A DNA stretch of 64,000 nucleotides, from positions 62,001-126,000 of the forward strand of contig NC_044008.1 in the NCBI RefSeq assembly GCF_900496995.4, read 5' to 3'. Made by a program: the position numbers and the translations under genes. Numbering within the stretch: position 1 is the first letter of the stretch; each line of letters starts with the position of its first letter. Shown one piece after another: positions 22,195 through 32,800 of this stretch. This DNA comes from Aquila chrysaetos chrysaetos. Its lineage: Eukaryota; Chordata; Aves; Accipitriformes; Accipitridae. The notes under the pieces were generated by a model. The model was not told the DNA's origin. It saw only the letters and a program-made list of their open reading frames with translations, and made no database searches.

Positions 22195-22535
22195 TCACAG
22201 AATGACAGAATGGGTGAGGTTAGAAGAAGCCTCCAGAGGTCATCTGGTCCAACATCCCTGCTCAAACAGGGCCACCTACAGCCAGTTGCCCAGGATTGTG
22301 TCCAGACAGCTTTTGAATATCTCCGAAGATGGAGGCTCCACAACCTCCCTGGTCAACCTGTGCCAGTGCTTTGTAACACACACAGTAAAAAAAGCATTTC
22401 CTGATGTTCAAAGGCAACCTCCTGTGTTTCAGTTTGTGCTCATTGCCTCTCATCCGGTCACTGGACACCACTATAAAGACCCTGGCTCAGTCTTCTTTGA
22501 ACCCTCCCTGAGAATAATTCCAGGAACAAGCATAA
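22195..22535 (-). mobile_element. CR1 LINE, 3' end, tail-to-tail with the preceding copy
   Basis: The reverse complement of the CR1 terminus is seen: ATCACAGAATGACAGAATGGGTGAGGTT, GGTCATCTGGTCCAAC and GGAGGCTCCACAACCTCCCTGG. The region encoding NIRKCFF follows on the minus strand. It abuts the plus-strand copy ending at about 22,190. Confidence 0.8.
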
Positions 22536-23480
22536 CATAGCTTTAAATACTGTCCTAAAGCCAACAGTCCACGCACAAGGTGGTAGCTGTCATATGAATT
22601 AGCCTCAAGGACTTGTGGCAGGAATACCCTAGTGTGTGCACTTCGTATTTAGTTCTGAGCTTATAGCAGGAAAGCATTATACAATGCTGGCCAATTTCAT
22701 CATAAACAGAAGTAGACAAACACAAAAGGACAGAGGTTATTCACTGTTCCACTGCCTCACCCAAATAAAGTAAACAGTACAGCTCTTGGAGACAAGACAG
22801 ACTATTGCTCTTCCAGAGTCATACTGACTTTGGTATGGATTTCCAATTTTGTAATTAATAGCAGAACACAGAAGACCTGCACTGTGTTCATGATGTAAGC
22901 CGGTATAGTTTGTGTTCTGGCTGTAGTTGAAAATAATGTTTCGCTCAGCATTCCTATGACTAATGAACTTTTGCTCATGAGACTTTACTTTGAACACTGG
23001 GACTACCAGTGGTGTTCTTGAAGAGGCTCCTTTACTCTGAAATATACTTCCCTTACTGACCCAAACAGCTTAAGTCCATTACTAGTCACAGCACTGTCTG
23101 CCTCAGAGTAATAAGCAGTGCATAAATCCATGCACCTAGGTATCAGCCACAGGGAAGAAAGACTTGACAGTGTTTTTGCCCTAATTTATTCTATTATAAG
23201 TTTATTATACATAAATTAAGTTTAATTCTTTGCATTTCCCTTCTTTTGAAGGCAAACGGGCATTGAAGGCACTGCTGCCGTACACAAGCCCTGGACCAAA
23301 CTTCTCACACTGTGCAAAGGTGCTCTGAAAGACACAAGGATCAAAGGAGCGCATCACATCTTGACCACTGCTGTCATCCACAATCCCAGGCCTCAGGAGC
23401 TAGGAACAACCTTCCACAAAGGGAAGGGGAAGCCAGCACCGATACAGCTACAGGAACGCACTGCTGCCCCGCCAGTCCCG
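22536..23480. other. No gene recognised; GOLGB1 5' intron close to promoter
   Basis: The sequence turns from AT-rich to GC-rich towards the CpG island. No exon or mobile element is recognised. Confidence 0.4.
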
Positions 23481-23489
23481 CAAATTTAT

Positions 23490-24365
23490 CGACGAGAGCT
23501 TAGTTGACCTCAATGCCTCCGGCGGGCCTCACAGGGCAGAAACCTTCCCAGGACGGGCTCCGCTACCGCTTACGTCTGGGCACCGCGGTCAGACCGCCGG
23601 CGAAAAGCAGCGTGCTCGCAGCGTGGGCACCGGCGTGGCGGGGCCCGCCGGACCACAGAGCCCGGGAGAGAGAGGGCCGTCGCCGGCCCAGCCCGCCCCA
23701 CTGTTCCTCACCCCCCTGGACCCCAAGAAGCTGCGGACCCGCCCCTGTTGGGCCCCGCAGGCCCGCGGGGCCGCTCCCAGCGGGGCTGCCAGCCGTGTCC
23801 CGGAGCTGCACGGCGGAAGGAGCCCGGTCTGGGACCGCTGCCGAGAGCAGGGCGACAGCGCCGAGCCCACACAGCGAGAAAAGAACACCGACAGGCGGAG
23901 GGGAGACACTAACCTGCCGACGACCCACTCCCGACGACCCCAGCGACGGCTCCGCTGCTGTAACGTCAACCCCGCCCCCAGCCACCTCAGCACCGGAACA
24001 CTCCGCAGCGGCTTCCGCCTCCAGCGCGGCCCCGCCTCCCAGCAGGAGCATAGCCGGTCAGCTACGGAGACAGGAAGATCGACGTGATCATCAGCTAATG
24101 GCGGCGAAGCAGCCGCCTCGGCGCCGTGGTTATCCTGCAACATGGCACAAAATCACCAATCCCCAATAGGTCTTGGGGACGCGCCCACTAACAAGGAAGC
24201 AACCAATCAGCCAAGGCTCTCGGAGCATATTTAGGGGTGTGGCGACACGGCGGCTGAGGTAGTGTGTCTCTTTTGCGCGTGCGCGGGCTGCGCCGTACGT
24301 GCTGCCAAGTCTGGAGGTGGTTCGGGTGGGAAGGGAGGTTGAAGGCTCACGCGGTGGTCCAGCGC
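23490..24365. promoter_or_regulatory. GOLGB1: CpG-island promoter region of GOLGB1
   Basis: GC content and CpG frequency rise sharply compared with both flanks. Candidate sites are a YY1-like AATGGCGGC (24,097-24,105), an ETS-like CAGGAAG (24,071-24,077), CCAAT boxes (24,156-24,160 and 24,203-24,207) and an NRF1-like TGCGCGTGCGCG (24,274-24,285). There is no clear TATA box, as expected for a housekeeping CpG promoter. Position upstream of the giantin start codon and the GT donor at 23,913 point to minus-strand transcription starting near 24.1-24.2 kb. The exact start site is inferred. A CR1 copy begins immediately at its outer edge. Confidence 0.75.
23914..24150 (-). other. GOLGB1: Probable non-coding first exon of GOLGB1
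   Basis: On the minus strand a donor CGGCAG|GTTAGTG lies at 23,914/23,913, just downstream of the clustered promoter motifs. The first coding exon carries only 7 untranslated bases after its acceptor, so an upstream non-coding exon is required, and this is the best candidate. The upstream border is a guess. Open frames across this GC-rich stretch are not taken as coding. Confidence 0.5.
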
Positions 24366-25018
24366 CCCTGCCCCGGGCAGGGACATCTTCCACTAGATCA
24401 GGTTGCTCAGAGCCCCGTCCAACCTGAGCTTGAACGCTTCTAGAGATGTCCAATCTAAACCTGGCCTCATTCAGTTGATAAACTGTTGCCCCTTGTCCTG
24501 TCACTACAGGCCCTGGTAAAAAGTCTTTCTCTGTCTTTCTTATAAGCCCCCTTTGTATATCACTATCAAAAGGCTGCAGTAAGGTCTCTTTGGAGCCTTC
24601 TCTGGGCTGAGCAACCCCAACTCTCTCAGCCTTTCCTCACGGGAGAGGTGTCCCAGCCCCGCGGTCATGTCCGTGGCCCCCTCGACCTGCTCCAACAGGT
24701 CCATGTCTGTCTTATACTGAAGACCCCAGAGCTGGATGCAGTGCTCCAGGTGGGGTCTCACCAGAGCGGAGCAGAGGGGCAGAATCGCCTTCCTCGAGTT
24801 GCTGGCCATGCTTGTTATGAGGCCCAGGATACGGCTGGCTTTCTGGGCTGTGAGCACACCTTGCTGGCTCATATTCAGTTTTAAATCCATCAGTACCCCC
24901 GAGTCCTTCTCCACAGGGCTGTTCTCCATCCCTTCACCTCCTAGTCTGTATTGCCCCAATCCAGGGGCGTTGCCTTGGCTTTTTTGAACTTCATGAAGTT
25001 CATGAAGATTTCATGAAG
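24366..25018 (-). mobile_element. CR1 LINE abutting the GOLGB1 promoter
   Basis: The reverse-complement CR1 3' half is seen: AGATCAGGTTGCTCAGAGCCCCGTCCAACCTGAG and CCCTTGTCCTGTCACTACAGG. On the minus strand there is a 139-codon open stretch (24,959-24,540) containing [16 protein letters not shown] and [10 protein letters not shown], which are ORF2 landmarks. The 3' end points at the CpG island. Confidence 0.85.
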
Positions 25019-25945
25019 TCTAAGCAGCGCAATCTCCCTCGCCTCCCGGCTGTCTTCATCATGTGTTAGCATATACATTCAAATGCACTCGTATTCCTGC
25101 TTCCGATGTGACTGTGTAGTCCTGTCATTGGGTATTGCCATAGGCTCTGCACTGAGTGCGCAAGGCCTCAGGACTAAGGCTCACCAGGCCTGCTCTGGAT
25201 TTTTCATGACCTGCCTGCAGTTTTCTTTCACTTCGCTTAGCTGTGAGAGCAATTTCTCTAATTATCAGGTGTCTATGGCTAATTTATTTTACTTATTTCT
25301 CCTTGTGTGGTACAACCACGTTTTTATATAGGTAGTATTAACAAGCAGTTATTCTAGGTAGAAGGAGATATTTACAACGCTAACACAATGATGTAGAGTA
25401 GAGAAATATAGGCCTGGTAAAACAGCTGAGGTCTTGAGAAGTGGAGACACAGGATTTGGCATAGAGGAGAACAGAAACGGAATGATAAGAGATGGGGCAC
25501 AGGCTTTGTGCTGGAGACCCCATGGCTATAAAGAACTAACTAATGATTAGTTTAAAAAATGCAGACCCAGTGCTGGACAAAACCGGTTTTAGGGGTAACA
25601 AAGTAAATGTATCTAAGATATGTACAGGGCACCATATAGAGTAAATTCAAATGTAAATGTAAAAAGAAAGAGAAAGGTATAAATTTATGTTAGCAAACAT
25701 ATATACATGAGCCTAAGTGGAAGGAAAGAGAAGAAAGGGAAAACAAAAGAAGAGAGGATGAGGAAACCATTAACAAGAACAGCACATTCCTCCCGGTGAA
25801 GGACTCCAGATGCTGACAACTTGCCATGACACCTCTCCACCACAAACATCAGAGTGAACCACAGATCTTAATATCCAGAGGAGCAGTAGTCAGATGAGTG
25901 TAACACCAGAAAAATCATAGAAACTAAGTGTGGTACTCTAGAAGG
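25019..25945. other. Intergenic, no gene recognised
   Basis: The stretch lies between two CR1 copies, on the GCAP-gene side of the GOLGB1 promoter. It is AT-rich with purine-rich runs (about 25,660-25,770). No exon, RNA gene or mobile element is recognised. Confidence 0.45.
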
Positions 25946-26496
25946 AAGGGATGCCATCCAGAGGGACCTTGACAGGCTAGAGAGTTGGGCCCATGCGACA
26001 CTCATGAAGTTAAACAAGGCCAAGTGCAAGGTCCTGCACATGGGTCAGGGCAATCCCAAGCACAAATACAGGCTGGGCGATGAGTGGATTGAGAGCAGCC
26101 CTGTGGAGAAGGACTTGGGGGTGTTGGTGGATGAAATACTGAATATGGGCCAGCAACGTGCACTCGCAGCCCAGAAAGCCAACCGTACCCTGGGCTGCAT
26201 CAAAAGGAGCATGGCCAGCAGGTCGAGGGAGGTGATTCTGTCCCTCTACTCCACTCTGGTGAGACTCCCCTGCAGTACTGCGTTCAGCTCTGGGGCCCCC
26301 AACATAAGAAAGACATGGACCTGCTTGAGCATGGGGGCCATGAAGATGCTCAGAGGGCTGGAGCACCTCCCCTATAAAGACAGGCTGAGAGAGTTGAGGT
26401 TGTTCAGCCTGGAGAGGAGAAGGCTCCAGGGAGACCTTATAGCGGCCTTTCAGTACTTAAAGGGGGCCAAACCATTCTATCTATGATTCTATGTGT
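25946..26496 (+). mobile_element. CR1 LINE with 3' internal deletion
   Basis: GATGCCATCCAGAGGGACCTTGACAGG opens the copy. A 160-codon open stretch (26,004-26,486) follows, with [20 protein letters not shown] and [15 protein letters not shown]. After TACTTAAAGGGGGCC the expected end of ORF2 is skipped, and the sequence jumps to ACCATTCTATCTATGATTCTATG, the extreme 3' tail. Confidence 0.85.
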
Positions 26497-27090
26497 AAGG
26501 TATACTTCCTCTTTGTCTATAAACAAGATTTTGAACGTAACTCTGAGTGCTTAGTTTACGAATGTTTAGTAATGGTGTCTAACAGAGATGATAGAAATAC
26601 TCCATCTCCTTTACATACTGTCCCTCTTAAATGGATTAATGGTGATAATTTTCAAGGCTCAGTTACACTAGTATCTCACTACGTTTCATTAACACAAACA
26701 GTTTTTTAATGGTCTTAATAATGTTTATCTGCAGCTTCAGTATAAGTAACTGAAGCATTTGTGATACATAGTCTTGTTGCATTGACTTAATATGCTCTGG
26801 AGAAAGTGAATTTGAGGCAGTACTACTTACATTGTTATATGATGCTGGCCACAAAAGATAAGTACATGCACTGTTTAGCACTGTTCATTGTTTCAGCATC
26901 TAAAATTGCTTGTCTTTATTTTATTATAAAATGTTTATGGGTTTGGATTTTTTTTTTTGTAAGTTATGCTACAAAAATAAACTATTACTGCGTTTTAACA
27001 GATACAGGTTTGTGAAGATAAAACATTGGAATGACAGCTATTCCTAAATAAAGATGGTGATTGACTCTGATTCATCTGTGCTCGTTTTGG
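26497..27090. other. AT-rich intergenic spacer
   Basis: No gene is recognised. An AAATAAAGATGG signal at about 27,046 on the plus strand could be a poly(A) site, but no coding sequence precedes it. Confidence 0.4.
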
Positions 27091-27829
27091 GTTTGTGTGG
27101 TGGGGTTTTAGTAGCGGGGGAGGGGCTGCAGGGCCGGCTCCTGTGAGAAGCTGCTCAAAGCTTCCCCGGCTCCAAGTCGGACCTGCCGCTGGCCAAGGCC
27201 AAGCCCATCAGCAATGGTGGTAGCACCTCTGGGAGAACGTATTTAAGAAGGGAAACCTGCAGTGGAGAGAGGAGTGGGATGTGAGAGGAACACCTCTGCA
27301 GATACTGAGGTCAGTGAAGAAGGAGGGGGAGGAGGTGCGCCGGAGGAGGGGATGCCTCTGCAGCCCGTGGTGAGATATCAGGCTGTCCCCCTGCAGCCCA
27401 TGGAGGTGAGCGGTGGAGGAGATGCCCACCTGCAGCCCTGGGAGGACCCCATTCCAGAGCAGGTGGATGTCCCCGAAGATGGCCGTGACTCCATGGGAAA
27501 GCCCGTGCTGGAGCAGTCTGTGTCTGAAGGACTGCAGCCTGTGGAAAGGAGCCATGCCGGAGAGGTTCGTGGAGGACTGTCTCCCACAGGAGGGACCCCA
27601 GGCTGGGGAAGAGCTCCATTCTCCCAGGTCCAACCAGTTGCAAAGCTGAGAATGTATTCTTAGTAGGCACACACACACACAAACACATGTATACAACACA
27701 TATATACATATGCAACCAGCCAGCAACACAGCAATACAGACGGCAGCACCCAGCATGCACACAAACACAAACAGCACTGGTGACTGCATCCTGTCCCCAT
27801 CTCTGGCAGATAAGGATGAAGATCCATCA

Positions 27830-28500
27830 GTGGGAGATATACATATATGCACAATGCAGGTAGCTCCAGTAGCTGGGCTTAGACACTTGATCTACTCAGT
27901 AGCTGGCTCTGGATGTCCAGTCTGCCCAGCTGCTGGCACCTGGACATGCCAGACCCCCAAGGGCCACGGCCCCACTACAGTTGCTGGTACAGATCCCCTT
28001 GCACACACCAAAGCAGACACAGACATGTACACTGTGGGTCCCTTCAGTAACTGTGATGAGACTCTCAGGATCCTTGCTTTGTCTTACTCTGTCTCCTGCA
28101 CAGAGAAACACACACAGACAAGTGGGTCTTCCTCAACCCCACACCTTACAGTCTCTCCAGCAGTTGGGCTGGACCCCTGGTCAGTCAACTTCTCCAGTTC
28201 TCTCACTGAGACATACACACGCCTGGTTCCCAAACCACTTAACCTATTTGCTGGTTAGTCTGGCTTGATAGTCACTAGTGATCATATACTGACATACACA
28301 CTTTCACTCGCTCCAGTTGCTAGCACCCAAGACATGTGGGACCATGTGATCCGTGGTCTGACACCAGTTGCTGGCACTTAGATCCTCACTGACTCCAGTT
28401 GCTGACACCAAATACATGCAGGCTCCTGTGACCCATGGTCCCCACTCCAGTTGTGGGCACTTAAATCCCCATGCATACACATGCACACAGAACGGAGCTG
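27830..28500 (+). repeat. Degenerate minisatellite with CCAGTTGCTGGCAC core
   Basis: The core CCAGTTGCTGGCAC and close variants recur near 27,855, 27,895, 27,930, 27,978, 28,159, 28,314, 28,368, 28,398 and 28,442. They are spaced irregularly by about 40-150 bp and separated by CACACA-rich links. The core is the reverse complement of the GCCAGCAACTGG core of copy A, so the two arrays are related and inverted. Confidence 0.7.
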
Positions 28501-28917
28501 CACAGCCAGAAGAAGGGTTAGAAGTGTTAGAAGACAGGAAAGACTGTGGTGATCAGGCACAGGGCATGGCTAGACACTCATACTGACCAGCAACCATTTT
28601 GACCATACAACCCCTAGTATGCCCTTTCTCTCCATTTTCCCATGCTTGTCATCCCTAAACCACCTAGACCCATCCGTTTCCCCACCTTTGGTTCCTCCCC
28701 TAAACATCCCATTATAAGTCTTGTGCAATCCCCAAATGCTCTTCCCCTGCACCCCACAATGTTTTCCCCAGGCAGTAACCCCACGCAGTCTGTAGGGTAC
28801 TTTGACAACCTCTCCCATTGACTCATTGTGATGAGTGTCACCTCCAGGCCCATGGGGCTGATGGGTCCCCTATGACAGCCTTAGAAGGAGCTGGAACAGG
28901 GGCTTCATTTCTTTTAC

Positions 28918-29103
28918 TGGGTTATTTGGGTTCCCCAGCCCGTGGTTGTCTCTTTTTGCTCCTTCCTGTTTGTGCAGATGAGCCTTTTATGGGTTGATTG
29001 CACTTCTGTGGTGGTTCTGGGATTAGCCAGGTCAGGGGATTATTTGGGTTCCCCCATCTGCCTTGTGTGTGTGGAGATGAGCTTTTTCCCACATAACCTA
29101 ACA
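28918..29103 (+). repeat. Two-unit direct repeat at the 3' end of copy B
   Basis: GGTTATTTGGGTTCCCCAG (28,919) and GATTATTTGGGTTCCCCCA (29,037) start two diverged units about 118 bp apart. Both contain a TGTG.AGATGAGCTTTT-like segment. Copy A shows only one clear version of the unit. Confidence 0.6.
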
Positions 29104-29626
29104 TTTATGATAGGCTACTTCTGTAACACTTTCTGGTCCTATACGCTAAGTTATCCAACATTTGTATTTGAGAAAAAAGACTCTTAAATCCAGTTAGAGG
29201 AGCAGACCTTTACTTCACCTCAAATCCCACATCTTGTAGCCTTTTCTTCTTATCTTCATGTATAATTATATCAAGGTTAAAAATAGGGTAGTGTCCTAGG
29301 GTATACCAAACCAGTATAGCTGCTAATGCCAGTGTCTGATTAACCTTCTCACCCTTTCTGATTTGGCTCCTGAAATAGCAGTGATTTGCTAGATTATTTT
29401 GCACCTCCTTTCCATTCTAAGACGACTGTTTGTATCATTGAAACGTTCAGGTTTGTAAATCAGCCTCTAAGCAGATTAACATTCATAATTGGCTTCTGGA
29501 AAGTTAGATCCCTCACCTAACTGACAGTAATGTCAAACGTGGACAGGAGCAGACAGGCAGTTCTGTGAGAGCAACAGGAGGAAGAAGATCATTCCTATAG
29601 CATCATTCTTCTGACCACGCATATGC
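29104..29626 (+). promoter_or_regulatory. Upstream region and 5' untranslated region of the GCAP gene
   Basis: This is the roughly 520 bp between the repeat element and the start codon. It is AT-rich and not CpG-rich, as expected for a tissue-restricted gene. No TATA box or transcription start can be placed with certainty. A purine-rich AGCAACAGGAGGAAGAAGATC precedes the ATG. Confidence 0.35.
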
Positions 29627-29824
29627 ATGGGGAACAATAGCAGCTCCACAGTGGATGATCTGCAGGCTATCGAGATCCACCACTGGTACAAAAAGTTCAT
29701 GACGGAGTGTCCTTCTGGACAGCTGACAGAGCATGAATTTAAACAGTTCTTTGGGCTTCGAGGGCTGGATCCAGAGGCCAATGAGTACATTGAGCAGATG
29801 TTCCGCACGTTTGATATGAACAAG
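29627..29824 (+). CDS. GUCA1C: GCAP exon 1 (coding)
   Basis: It encodes residues 1-66: the myristoylation signal MGNNSSS, the cyclase-contact helix with [16 protein letters not shown] and the incoming helix of EF2. It ends MNK|GTGAGT after the first loop positions. ATGGGG is chosen because glycine must follow the initiator, and it matches the family start. Confidence 0.93.
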
Positions 29825-32800
29825 GTGAGTTCTCTGGCAAGGAAATTAACTGCCTCATACTGCTTAAAAGTGAACCAACTCCAGCACTTTGAGAGTCCTT
29901 GGTTTCCTCTTACAAACATTGGTGTTGAAAGCTGCTGAGGAACACTAACGTAAAGTAGCTAAATGCAAGGAGCAAATTAATGTGCATAGATAATGACATA
30001 GATAACATAACCACAGGTAATAACACCTTATTATCTAACTACCTTGTGCAAGTTCATCTTTGAATTTTCAGAATTCCTTATTGTGTATTAATTGGCTTGG
30101 CCTTGTTTGACTAGCAAAATACTAATGAAAGGATTTAATTCCTATTCTTATATGTTCTTATTCTTATTATTAAAAAATATTTCTGTATTATATAGTAGAG
30201 ACTACAGGAATCAAACACAATAGAAATCATTGTAGCATTCACAGAGGAAGTAATTTCCAGGTATTTGGCAGCTGAAATAAATACTGCATGGACAGATGAT
30301 CTATGTGGCTCTCCTCAGTTCTAGGAGGTATAGCATACAGCAGTAGCTAGCAGGTAGGTAGTATTCCTCACTGTGACAGGCAATCAGTGGCTGTCTCTAA
30401 GGTAGGAAACAGTAGCCCCCATAATTCCTTTAAGCATGCAATGCCCCTCACTTTTGCCTGTTTTTTATCCATATATAATTAAGCCTATGCTTGCGGGTCT
30501 GTAATCTCAATGATAGAGAAATTTGGTTTTATGGCAGCCTGGGAAAATTCAGCTTTGCTCTCTGCTCCAAGGTTCTGAAATGGCTGGAGCAAATGTCTGT
30601 GAGTTAGGGAGGAACTAGTCACAGATACATGTGAAACAGGTAGGAAATCACGGCGTCAGTTTTGAAGAAGGAAAACCTAGGGACTGAGCAAAGAACATTG
30701 GTTTGGACAATATGTGAGAAGGCATAAGAAGTTAAGGAATGATAAGGAATATTACAAAATTCTTGAGGGTAAAAGAGGAGCAGCTAGGCTCCATTAGGGT
30801 AGCTGAGGTCTTGTGGTGGATGTAATGACTGGAAATGACCGCAGATCTCAAAGAATATCCTTTCTCATCCTGAAGTTCTCTGGACCCAGGATGAGGATAG
30901 TGATGAGAAGCAGTTTTATAAACTAAACCAACACATTTACAGTTCTTGCACCAGTCTTTCCCTTTACCTCTGTCATTTCTTGGGATGTTTAAGGACTTTA
31001 AAATTTGTTCAAGGATGTTACGCACTCCCAAGTTCTCCTGTGAGCCCCACGTTATGCAGTAAACAGTGTTCTAAGAAGACTCTCAAAATCAAATTTGGTC
31101 ATACAAAGATAAAAAGCTATCTTCTAAATAAAGTGATAGTCATCTCAAGGGGAATGAAGTAAGAGTGTGGCAACTAGTGGAGATGGACCTACACCAGTTA
31201 ATCTTAGCCTGTTAATAGTTAGCCACTAAGCTCCTTTTATAAACAAAGGCAAGGAACAAGAGCACCCAAAGGAAGAAGCACCCTGTAGTAATACAGACAC
31301 TGATGATGAATGGAATCATCTGCCCTCCGGACCTTCAGATTCTGAGAACTCTGCTGAGGACAGAGGATAAATTTTCAATAGAGTTATTTTACAAATTGCA
31401 ATCATGCCCTCCTTCCCAGCTTTAGAGCTGGTTATCTTTGTTTTCTGTTACTTTGCTCAATGAAGTTATGAAAAACTCACATAAGGGGAGTACTACAATG
31501 ATCCTGAATGAATATTTTAAAATATTGTGATCCTTGCTGTAAAACAGTAGTGCTCTGCTAGTCCGCCTACATTTGCCTTTTACATATATTTATCATCCAT
31601 TCCAGAAAGGCATCTGACTTTGTTTAAATACCTCAATAAATGAAAGTTTCTTTTTTTTTGCTCTGTAATTTGTTGAAGTAGTTATTCAGAATCTTTGACA
31701 AGAGATACACACTTTATTTGTTGTTTCTTTTTAACTACTTCAAATTTTAGTCAGTGTTAAATCTAGGGATTACGAACCTTTACTGTCTGGCATTTCTCTT
31801 GCAGAGGAACCAAGAGCTTTTTGGGTTTCTTTATAGATTCAAGAAATGGAACGTTTAAAAACCTAAATACAGAACAATTTTTGCAGCTGTCAAATCATGT
31901 TTTATGTATTTTTAAAAAAAAATCTTCAATCACTTTTTTTTGTCAGAGAATGGAGGAGATCTACAGCTTACTGAAATAGCAGTAGTTTCCCACAAAGACA
32001 AAGCAGACTAGTACAGAAAACCCAAGGTAGAATTACCTTCTACTTCTCTTGCAGCCAGGGCTCTGGATCAATTTTCTCTCCCAGCAGGCCATAGGCAGTC
32101 AGCTCTGGTGGACAGAGAGGGGTTCGTTCATCCTGGCCATGAGGAGTGACAGGTTCCATCTCTGCAGGTGGTGAGCACAGAGTAGCCTAGACATGTAATA
32201 GATCATAACTTCAGGAATCCAGGTATTTAGGAGATCTTGAAGGTGGCCAGAGAAATAGTGTGCGTGTACACTAAAGCTTTTTCCCAAGTCCAAGTCTCTG
32301 TGCCATTTGTTTTTCTTTCTCTTTTAGCTGTGAATCTAAAGAGCAATAAGACAAAACAGCTCCAGAGCCATAACTCCCTCAGTTTTTTCCTGTCACAATT
32401 TGTTTTTTGTTTTCCCACAGGATGGATATATTGACTTCATGGAGTATGTGGCTGCCCTCAGCCTTGTTCTCCGTGGGAAGATGGAGCAGAAATTGCGGTG
32501 GTATTTCAAGCTCTATGATGTAGATGGCAATGGCTGCATTGATCGACATGAATTGCTCAACATCATTAAGGTGAGTCTCCAGGGGTGTGTGTTCTTTCTT
32601 CTTTCCTTAAAGACAAAGGCACCACACAAGTAAGACTTTCGCTATTCCCCATATGGATGATCATGGATGAGACCTTCTTTAACAGTATTCTTTCTTTCAG
32701 CAGAATTCCTCACGATCTCATGGTCCAGTAAGCAGACTTGACAGACTCTTCTTTACCACCACAGCATATGTAACAGCATAGCTAACTCCATAAAATTGTT

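Larger units (their letters stand above)
27096..29103 (+). mobile_element. ERV-like element with LTR-type 5' part and internal minisatellite (copy B)
   Basis: The element starts TGTGGTGGGGTTTTAG. It continues with an LTR-type region (GGGGCTGCAGGGCCGGCTCC, CTGGCCAAGGCCAAGCCCAT, a TATTTAAGAAGGG box at about 27,239) containing repeated CTGCAGCCC.TGG units. From about 27,640 it enters a CA-rich minisatellite region, which is the inverse of copy A. It ends TTTTTCCCACATAACCTAACA. The homology to 10,132-11,895 (reverse strand) covers about 1.5 kb, starting at the AGCTGAGAATG junction. I see no gag, pol or env. The ends are approximate and no clean target-site duplication is visible. Confidence 0.65.

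Noticed and set aside
23504-24169. Open frames of 221, 184, 162 and 154 codons on both strands
   Set aside because: They overlap each other within the CpG island, where stop codons are rare by composition. The region fits a promoter and a non-coding first exon.
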